Under the pieces are notes generated by a model. The model ran no database searches and was not told the DNA's origin. It saw only the letters and a list, made by a program, of their open reading frames with translations. From Candidatus Peregrinibacteria bacterium (GTDB lineage: Bacteria; Patescibacteriota; Gracilibacteria; UM-FILTER-43-11), in the NCBI GenBank assembly GCA_016934215.1, contig JAFGTE010000022.1, positions 1 through 45,209 of the forward strand: a stretch of 45,209 nt of DNA. Reading direction: 5' to 3'. Positions 38,587 through 45,209 of this stretch are shown piece by piece (the stretch's first letter is position 1; every line of letters starts with the position of its first letter). A program made the position numbers and the translations under genes.

Positions 38587-40374
38587 ATGGAAGCCCGCGA
38601 ACTTCGCCAAAAATATCTGGATTTCTTTAAAGAAAAGGGTCATGCCGTTTTACCTTCCGCACCGCTTTTGCCCGAAAACGACCCCACCGTACTCTTCACA
38701 ACCGCAGGCATGCATCCTCTGGTTCCCTATCTGATGGGTGAAAAACATCCGGATGGCACCAGATTAACCAGCTTTCAGAAATGCATCCGAACCGGCGATA
38801 TTGATGAAGTCGGTGATGACACCCATCTCACTTTTTTTGAAATGCTCGGCAACTGGAGCCTGGGCGATTATTTCAAGGAAGACGCCATTAAATTCAGCTT
38901 CGAATTTCTGACCAGTAAAAAGTGGCTGGGAATTCCGAAAGAAAAGCTTTCCATCAGTGTGTTTAAGGGCGATGATGACGCCCCGCCCGATCACCAGGCC
39001 ACCGACATATGGAAGTCGCTCGGAATTCCTGAGCACCGCATTGTTTACCTGCCAAAATCAGATAACTGGTGGGGTCCGGCCGGCCAGACCGGCCCCTGCG
39101 GACCGGACACAGAGATGTTTTTCTGGGTGGGCAAAGGCAAACCCGGTAAAGAAAGTAATCCGGAAACGGACGAAACGAACTGGGTGGAAATCTGGAACGA
39201 CGTATTCATGCAGTACGACAAGCAAGCTGACGGCACATTCAAGCCCCTGAAACAAAAGAACGTCGACACCGGCATGGGTCTGGAACGCACCGCCGCCATT
39301 CTGCAGGGCAAAAAAACGGTTTACGACACAGAACTTTTTGAGCCCATCCTGAAAAAAATCGCCACTTTATCCAAGTTCAGTTATAAAGAAAAAACTACAT
39401 CTTACCGCATCATCGCCGATCATTTACGGGCCGCCACCATGATGGCCGGTGACGGAGTAAAGCCCAGCAATTTAGACCAGGGCTATGTGATGCGACGTTT
39501 GATCCGCCGGGCCATCCGGCACGGCAAATTGATTGGCATAGAACAAAGTTTCACTCATATCATCGCCAAAAAGATCATTCATATCATGAGTGATATCTAC
39601 CCGGAACTAAGGCACGAAGAGGCCATCCTGATCACAATGAAAGAGGAAGAAGAGCAGTTCCAGAAAACCATCAATCAAGGACTCCGGGAATTTGAAAAAT
39701 TGCTCAAAGGTTTTGAAATCGCTTTCGAAAAAACAGGTAAAAAGATTTCTGAAATTTCTGGTAAACAGGCCTTCAGGCTATACGATACCTACGGATTCCC
39801 TATTGAAATGACCGAAGAACTGGGCAATGAACATGGCCTGTCCACCGATCACAAGGGATTTGATGAAGCCTTTAAAGCACATCAGGAACTGAGCCGTGCT
39901 GATAAAGGAACCTTTAAGGGGGGCTTACAGGACCATTCCTGGGAAACCACGCGTCTACATACCGCTACGCACCTTTTACATTCAGCGCTGATGAAAGTGC
40001 TGGGAGACCATGCCAAACAACGCGGTTCCAATATCACCGCCCAGCGCCTGCGTTTCGATTTCTCTCACCCTGATAAGATGACTGATGAACAAATTGCCGC
40101 CGTGGAAAAATACGTGAATGATGCCATCGCTTCAGACCAGCCTGTCACCATGAAAGTTCTGCCTTTGGAGGAAGCTAAAAAAAGCGGCGCCATCGGCCTT
40201 TTTGAACAGAAATACGGCGATCAGGTGAAGGTTTACGATATGGGTCCCTGGTCCAAGGAGACCTGCGGCGGCCCTCATGTGGAGCACCTGGGCCAGCTTT
40301 CTCATTTTAAAATCACCAAAGAACAGTCAATCGGTGCCGGCCTTCGGAGGATCAAAGCCGTACTGACCGATTAA
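38587..40374 (+). CDS. alaS: Alanyl-tRNA synthetase, short form lacking C-terminal (DHHA1/C-Ala) domain
   Basis: RQKYLDFFKEKGHAVLPSAPLLPENDPTVLFTTAGMHPL, FFEMLGNWSLGDYFK, NVDTGMGLERTAAIL, TATHLLHSAL, ETCGGPHVEHLGQ; stops at 595 aa. Confidence 0.96.
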   Translation: MEARELRQKYLDFFKEKGHAVLPSAPLLPENDPTVLFTTAGMHPLVPYLMGEKHPDGTRLTSFQKCIRTGDIDEVGDDTHLTFFEMLGNWSLGDYFKEDAIKFSFEFLTSKKWLGIPKEKLSISVFKGDDDAPPDHQATDIWKSLGIPEHRIVYLPKSDNWWGPAGQTGPCGPDTEMFFWVGKGKPGKESNPETDETNWVEIWNDVFMQYDKQADGTFKPLKQKNVDTGMGLERTAAILQGKKTVYDTELFEPILKKIATLSKFSYKEKTTSYRIIADHLRAATMMAGDGVKPSNLDQGYVMRRLIRRAIRHGKLIGIEQSFTHIIAKKIIHIMSDIYPELRHEEAILITMKEEEEQFQKTINQGLREFEKLLKGFEIAFEKTGKKISEISGKQAFRLYDTYGFPIEMTEELGNEHGLSTDHKGFDEAFKAHQELSRADKGTFKGGLQDHSWETTRLHTATHLLHSALMKVLGDHAKQRGSNITAQRLRFDFSHPDKMTDEQIAAVEKYVNDAIASDQPVTMKVLPLEEAKKSGAIGLFEQKYGDQVKVYDMGPWSKETCGGPHVEHLGQLSHFKITKEQSIGAGLRRIKAVLTD

Positions 40375-40403
40375 AACTTAATTTTCAAATCCAAAGATGA
40401 TAT

Positions 40404-40432
40404 TTGACACATTATTATTTTTATTGTATAAT
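40404..40432 (+). promoter_or_regulatory. Consensus sigma70 promoter
   Basis: TTGACA-N17-TATAAT. Confidence 0.8.
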
Positions 40433-40467
40433 AAAACTATATTCCAAGGACAAAATCAAAAAAATAC

Positions 40468-40794
40468 ATGTCAAAAGAACTATTCTCACCAAGAAACAAT
40501 CACGAGAATGCGCAGTCCGGAACCTATCGTATTAAAAGAGACAGGGTCCAGTTTCATGAACTTTTCAGCACCCATTCCAAGGAGGCAGTTTTTAATTCAG
40601 GATATAGTCTTCAGGGTAATGAAATAACTGACGCAGAAACCCGCATTAGAGGGCTGGGCCGGGAAAATAACGAAAGAGAAAGGCGAACATCCGAAATTGT
40701 GCCAACCAGAAACAGAAGGGAAGAAAGGGATACCATTCCGGACATAATGCAGGCAAGACGGCGTATTCTAAAACGGTTCCGTGGTGCTGCTTAA
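40468..40794 (+). CDS. Small Arg-rich hypothetical protein
   Basis: MSKELFSP... ARRRILKRFRGAA; own promoter. Confidence 0.6.
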   Translation: MSKELFSPRNNHENAQSGTYRIKRDRVQFHELFSTHSKEAVFNSGYSLQGNEITDAETRIRGLGRENNERERRTSEIVPTRNRREERDTIPDIMQARRRILKRFRGAA

Positions 40795-40803
40795 ACCATT
40801 TTC

Positions 40804-40832
40804 TTGACTCTGGTTTTTAAATATAGTATAAT
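40804..40832 (+). promoter_or_regulatory. Consensus-like sigma70 promoter
   Basis: TTGACT-N17-TATAAT. Confidence 0.75.
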
Positions 40833-40856
40833 TTACTTAAGAGCAAAAATAAAATT

Positions 40857-41108
40857 ATGTCAAAAGAACATTTTTTAAAACCAGAATCTGAAAGGCAAAC
40901 CTCAGAAATACAAAGAGCTCGCAGCAGCAGAGGCAGAGTGAAAGGTGTGATCGGAAATGAATCCCCACAAAGCGGGCTGGCAGAAGCCAGTGAAGCTTTT
41001 CGCAATGTAAGTGCTATTCTGGAAAAAGCAAATAACCGGAAAGAAGTCGATCTCGAAGCACGAAGAGCTGATATCAGGAGACGATTTCGGAACAGAATAG
41101 CGGGCTAA
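40857..41108 (+). CDS. Small Arg-rich hypothetical protein, possible paralog of 40468 gene
   Basis: MSKEHFLKPE... EARRADIRRRFRNRIAG; own promoter. Confidence 0.6.
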   Translation: MSKEHFLKPESERQTSEIQRARSSRGRVKGVIGNESPQSGLAEASEAFRNVSAILEKANNRKEVDLEARRADIRRRFRNRIAG

Positions 41109-41112
41109 ATCA

Positions 41113-41141
41113 TTGATTTTTCGGACATTTTTTGTTATAAT
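41113..41141 (+). promoter_or_regulatory. Putative promoter of mscS-family gene
   Basis: TTGATT-N17-TATAAT. Confidence 0.65.
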
Positions 41142-41158
41142 AATAAGAAATATAAAAA

Positions 41159-42448
41159 ATGTTCGATTTTTTCGTATCCAAAGCAATGGCCCAGGGGATC
41201 AGCGGAACCGTCAGTACGGCCGCCCAAACAAGCAAAGATATCGCGGTTGGAGGCGCACAAACCGGAATTCAAACGCTTATCACTTTTTTCATAAGCAATA
41301 TCGGTAACTGGATTGCCGGTTTTGTTATCGTCGTAATCTCATGGATACTAGGAGGTATGGCCGCAGCAGCGACCAAAAAAGCCATTCTGAAAAATCGTGA
41401 CGACGTACAGGAAAGTGCCCTCATCCTGGTGGAACGAATGACGAAAATCCTGGTTCTGACCGTCGGTGTCACAATTGCCTTCGCCATCAATGGCCTCAAT
41501 TTCACGGCTGTTATCGGTGCACTCTCTTTAGGGATAGGTTTTGCTCTCAAAGATATTATCGGAAACTTTATTTCAGGCGTCATCATGCTGGCCCAGAATC
41601 GCATCCGTATCGGCGATTTCATCAACGTGAACGGTATTCTGGGAACCATTGTCAGTATCGACACCCGCGCCACCATTCTGCAGGCCATCGACGGAACAGA
41701 AGTGGTGATCCCCAACCAAACCATGCTGGGACAAACCTTAATCAGCTACACAACGAACCCTTTCCGAAGAATCGATCTTGGCGTAGGAGTGGATTATAAA
41801 ACCAATCTGCCCATGGTCACCAGTCTGATTAAGGCCATCATCGACAAAGACAAAGACATTGTGGTAAAGCCCGAACCGCTGATTCTGGTGGACGAATTCG
41901 GAGACAGTTCCATCAACATCATGATCCGTTTCTGGGTGGAATCCTCCGCTAACTGGCAGAAAATCAGATCGAATCTGGCCAACCGTATTAAAAAGGCCTT
42001 TGATGAGGTCGGCGTTAATATTCCGTTCCCGATAACAACACTGAAACTGGATGAAGATGACCGCGCTTTCCTCAAAACCATGGACAGCATGAAAAAAGGA
42101 ATCGTCCCGGAAAAAGCGAAAGTGCCGAGCAATGAGCAGATTGTCACCGCTGCCGGTAACACGGAAAAAGCTGTGCAGATCCCTTATAGTGTATTTCAGG
42201 ATCATGAAAAAACGGGGCAAGTCGTCACCCCTGAAGCAATGAAACCGGCTGCCGCACACCCATCGGTTGCTCACAAAATCGATCCCGCTCCCGGCCATGA
42301 TCAGCACCCCAGAGCCACCGCCCCAACGACCTCCACAACACTCGCCGAAACGCTGAAAGAACCTGAAAATCCAACTAAGCCGGCCCCCAATACCGAAGTG
42401 GGTGCTCCAACACAGTCAACTATCATACCTCCTCCGTCACATCTTTAG
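41159..42448 (+). CDS. MscS-family mechanosensitive channel with Pro-rich C-terminal tail
   Basis: GALSLGIGFALKDIIGNFISGVIMLAQNRIRIGDFINVNGILGTIVSIDTRATILQAIDGTEVVIPNQTML. Confidence 0.93.
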   Translation: MFDFFVSKAMAQGISGTVSTAAQTSKDIAVGGAQTGIQTLITFFISNIGNWIAGFVIVVISWILGGMAAAATKKAILKNRDDVQESALILVERMTKILVLTVGVTIAFAINGLNFTAVIGALSLGIGFALKDIIGNFISGVIMLAQNRIRIGDFINVNGILGTIVSIDTRATILQAIDGTEVVIPNQTMLGQTLISYTTNPFRRIDLGVGVDYKTNLPMVTSLIKAIIDKDKDIVVKPEPLILVDEFGDSSINIMIRFWVESSANWQKIRSNLANRIKKAFDEVGVNIPFPITTLKLDEDDRAFLKTMDSMKKGIVPEKAKVPSNEQIVTAAGNTEKAVQIPYSVFQDHEKTGQVVTPEAMKPAAAHPSVAHKIDPAPGHDQHPRATAPTTSTTLAETLKEPENPTKPAPNTEVGAPTQSTIIPPPSHL

Positions 42449-42851
42449 TCCAGGTAAACTCACCTTCATCTGTGCCCGAATCTAAAGCGAACGTCTCTTT
42501 TTTGAATCTAAGTACTCTTTTTGCCTGCTCTCTTGCCTGCTGAATGACACCATTAAAGTAGGCTGATTTTTCTGTGACCGCTCCCGTACCAATATCAACC
42601 GTGTAAAACCAAGGATATTCCCGAAAAAGGATCTCCTCTTTTTCATCAGGATAAAGATCGATAGAAAGATTACTGCCCTCATGATGCACAACAAAAATAA
42701 CTTTTCCGCGATGCACCTGCAACATGGGCATTTTGGCGATCAGCTGATCCGTGTCTGATCTCAAATGAGCTAATGCTTCCATCACCTCCTTCACATTTCG
42801 CGGACCGGATATCAGTACCATCGTTTCTTTTTTTTCTCCACTGAAAGCCAT
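42423..42851 (-). CDS. Hypothetical protein
   Basis: 142-aa ORF, 9 nt downstream of pilB; 3' end overlaps mscS 3' end. Confidence 0.6.
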   Translation of the reverse strand: MAFSGEKKETMVLISGPRNVKEVMEALAHLRSDTDQLIAKMPMLQVHRGKVIFVVHHEGSNLSIDLYPDEKEEILFREYPWFYTVDIGTGAVTEKSAYFNGVIQQAREQAKRVLRFKKETFALDSGTDEGEFTWTKDVTEEV

Positions 42852-42860
42852 ACAAATAAA

Positions 42861-44516
42861 TTAAGCAGCAACCCGATAAACCTCCTCAAGCGTCGTGATG
42901 CCCTTGAGTACTTTTAAAATACCATCTTCTTGTAAAGTGAGCATTTTAAGATTCTCATTAATATACGCATGGATCTCAGACATTGGTTTACCCTCCAGAA
43001 TCAGATCCCGAAGCTTCTGGTTAAAACGAAGCACTTCCGTAATAGCTATCTGCCCTTTATAACCCAACTGACCACATTTATCACAGCCTTTGGCGTGCTT
43101 TAGGGTCGTAGGAATGACAGCCATTTCAATTCCCTTCTTTTTGGCAGAAGTAATAGCCGCTTCAATTTGCGTCTTCTCCGTTTCAGAAACAGGTTTCTCT
43201 TCTGCACAGTCACACAGCCGGCGCACTAACCGCTGGGCAATGATTAAATCAAGCGCTGGTGCCAGAATAAAGTTCTTCACCCCCATATTCACCAAACGTG
43301 AAATGGATTCAAGAGCACTGTTCGTGTGCAGGGTACTGATAACCAGATGCCCCGTCAGCGAGGCCTGAGCGGCCGTCTCAGCCGTTTCCAGGTCCCGGAT
43401 CTCCCCCACCATGATAATATTGGGATCCTGCCTTAAAATCGCACGTAAACCGGTCGCAAAATTATAATCCACATCATGATTCACCTGACTCTGGGTAATG
43501 CCCGCCAGATCATACTCAATGGGATCTTCCAGTGTAATCACCTTCTTGGCTTTGGTATCAATAGACTGAAGCATAGAATACATGGTCGTCGTCTTACCGC
43601 TACCCGTAGGACCGGTCACTAAAATCATACCGTGCGGAAGTCTGAGACTTTCCAGCACATTTTTAAGCGCCTCACCCTCATAACCAAGCTTCTCGAATTC
43701 TTCGAAGGTTTTCTGAGAATCCAAAAGACGCATCACAATAGTTTCCCCATAGTGACTGGGCATAATGGAAACACGGACATTGATTTTTCTTTCATTGATC
43801 AGAAAAAAATACTGCCCATCCTGAGGCACATTAGTAATATTCAGTTTCAGGTGGGTCAGATACTTGATCTGCTTGATAAGACCCTCGTAAGTTTCTTTTT
43901 TAAGCGTAAAGACCTGCCTGAGTACGCCGTCGATTCTGAAACGAACCAGCACGTCTTTTTCCTGAGGCTGAAAATGGATATCCGAAGAGCGTGTTTTATA
44001 GGCGCCCACGGCAATAGCATTGAGGGCCTGATCGGAAGCAAACTTTTCAATATCGTCATGAAGCTTTTCCAGACTTTCAAGTTCAGTTACCGCACTACCC
44101 ACTTCTTCTTCGACTACAACGTTTTCGATCGTCTCCCCATGCACTTCTTTTTGTTCCTCAAAGTAAATTTTCTGAGCATTCTGAAGGGATTCAGAGGAGC
44201 AGATAATCACGCTGACTTCATAACCTTTGAGTTTCAGTTCCGTAATAAGAGCCTTGGTGGCCGGCAGATCAGGATTCAAAACCGCCAATCGTACCTTATT
44301 ACCCGATTTAAAGAAAGCTGCCGCCTTCGCCTGCAGTGATTTCCCCTGCGGAATAAAATCCTTCAGGTCCCTATTGACTGAGAAATGAAGCAAATTGACA
44401 TAAGGGTAACCCATACGCTTAGCCTTTTCCTGAATATCCTTCTCTTTAGCCTCCTGTTTGAGTCCGGCAATCTGCTGCTGTGCCTTTGATGTGAAGTCAG
44501 ATTGACTGTCTGGCAT
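42861..44516 (-). CDS. pilB: Type IV pilus assembly ATPase PilB/GspE
   Basis: VTGPTGSGKTTTMYSML, RQDPNIIMVGEIRDLETAETAAQASLTGHLVISTLHTNSA, HAKGCDKCGQLGYKGQIAITEVL. Confidence 0.96.
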   Translation of the reverse strand: MPDSQSDFTSKAQQQIAGLKQEAKEKDIQEKAKRMGYPYVNLLHFSVNRDLKDFIPQGKSLQAKAAAFFKSGNKVRLAVLNPDLPATKALITELKLKGYEVSVIICSSESLQNAQKIYFEEQKEVHGETIENVVVEEEVGSAVTELESLEKLHDDIEKFASDQALNAIAVGAYKTRSSDIHFQPQEKDVLVRFRIDGVLRQVFTLKKETYEGLIKQIKYLTHLKLNITNVPQDGQYFFLINERKINVRVSIMPSHYGETIVMRLLDSQKTFEEFEKLGYEGEALKNVLESLRLPHGMILVTGPTGSGKTTTMYSMLQSIDTKAKKVITLEDPIEYDLAGITQSQVNHDVDYNFATGLRAILRQDPNIIMVGEIRDLETAETAAQASLTGHLVISTLHTNSALESISRLVNMGVKNFILAPALDLIIAQRLVRRLCDCAEEKPVSETEKTQIEAAITSAKKKGIEMAVIPTTLKHAKGCDKCGQLGYKGQIAITEVLRFNQKLRDLILEGKPMSEIHAYINENLKMLTLQEDGILKVLKGITTLEEVYRVAA

Positions 44517-44537
44517 AAAGATAGAGTTTATCTTTAT

Positions 44538-44566
44538 ATTATACCAAAAAACCCCCTACCAATCAA
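44538..44566 (-). promoter_or_regulatory. pilB promoter overlapping ftsZ terminator
   Basis: Minus strand TTGATT-N17-TATAAT. Confidence 0.65.
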
Positions 44567-44578
44567 GGTCAGGGGGTT
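44545..44578 (-). terminator. ftsZ intrinsic terminator
   Basis: Minus strand AACCCCCTGACC-TTGATT-GGTAGGGGGTTTTTT. Confidence 0.85.
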
Positions 44579-44598
44579 CTCCAAAATTCTAAATAACA

Positions 44599-45209
44599 TT
44601 ATTTTTTCAGACTCTTACGCATAAAAGCAGGAATTTCCAAATCATCTTCTGCCTTTGGCTTGACCGCAGCCATGCCGGCCGCCTGCTGAGCCTGACCCAC
44701 CGTTCGCATCTTCATGGATGAAGTAGGTGCATTGCCCAGCCGCTGAATGGTTCCGCTGGCCGTCATATTCTGCTGTCTCTGCTGCTCTTCGGCACTGAAA
44801 CCGGTGGCAATCACCGTACACTTGATCTCTCCGGTGTAATTTTCGTTGATCACGGTACCGAAAATGATATTGGCATCCGCATCAGCCGCCTCCGTGATGA
44901 TCTTAGCCGCTTCATCTACTTCAAACATACTAAGATCATTACCGCCTGTAATGTTGAACAGAATGCCTTTAGCACCAGCAATAGACTGCTCCAGAAGCGG
45001 GCTTTCAATAGCGGCACGGGCGGCATCCACCGCACGATTCTCACCGGAGCCGTAACCGATACCCATCAAGGCACTTCCGGCACCCGCCATAATGGTACGG
45101 ACGTCCGCAAAGTCCACGTTGATCATACCGTGCGTAGTGATCAGATCAGCGATTCCCTGAATAGCCTGACGAAGCACATCATCCACCACAATAAACGCAT
45201 CAGTCAGAG
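44599..45209 (-). CDS. ftsZ: FtsZ (partial, C-terminal part, runs off window end)
   Basis: DDVLRQAIQGIADLITTHGMINVDFADVRTIMAGAGSALMGIGYGSGENRAVDAARAAIESPLLE; C-terminal DDLEIPAFMRK. Confidence 0.96.
   Translation of the reverse strand, partial: LTDAFIVVDDVLRQAIQGIADLITTHGMINVDFADVRTIMAGAGSALMGIGYGSGENRAVDAARAAIESPLLEQSIAGAKGILFNITGGNDLSMFEVDEAAKIITEAADADANIIFGTVINENYTGEIKCTVIATGFSAEEQQRQQNMTASGTIQRLGNAPTSSMKMRTVGQAQQAAGMAAVKPKAEDDLEIPAFMRKSLKK

Overview
The window looks like a chromosomal segment from a CPR/Patescibacteria-like bacterium (inferred from gene content, no marker-gene test possible here). About 40 genes are recognisable. They include SLH and Fn3/Ig-like surface proteins, lipoproteins, enolase, a PfkB kinase, an MFS transporter, PrmC, a 3D/peptidoglycan-binding protein, an M24 peptidase, and purC-purE-purB. 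Also present are a dNMP-kinase-like gene overlapping a dCMP deaminase gene, TspO, IleRS, a PilT-like ATPase, a Na/Pi cotransporter, a ThsB-like TIR protein, a complete nine-gene V/A-type ATPase operon, a short AlaRS, MscS, PilB and partial FtsZ. The strongest unusual signal is ileS. It encodes a 1196-aa synthetase with a complete, apparently catalytic histidine-phosphatase (RHG) domain inserted in the catalytic core, and it sits behind a recognisable T-box antiterminator/terminator. Other points worth checking: a frame-disrupted 123-aa ORF at an A7 tract just upstream of that leader; heptamer-phased repeats between stop and start codons; a TIR-like gene with a palindromic leader next to an unknown 381-aa protein; a class II (eukaryote-like) PurE; a degenerate PilT; a Na+-type V-ATPase c-subunit signature; a promoter embedded in the ftsZ terminator; and three convergent gene pairs that overlap or nearly touch. 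No tRNA, rRNA, CRISPR array or transposase was recognised.
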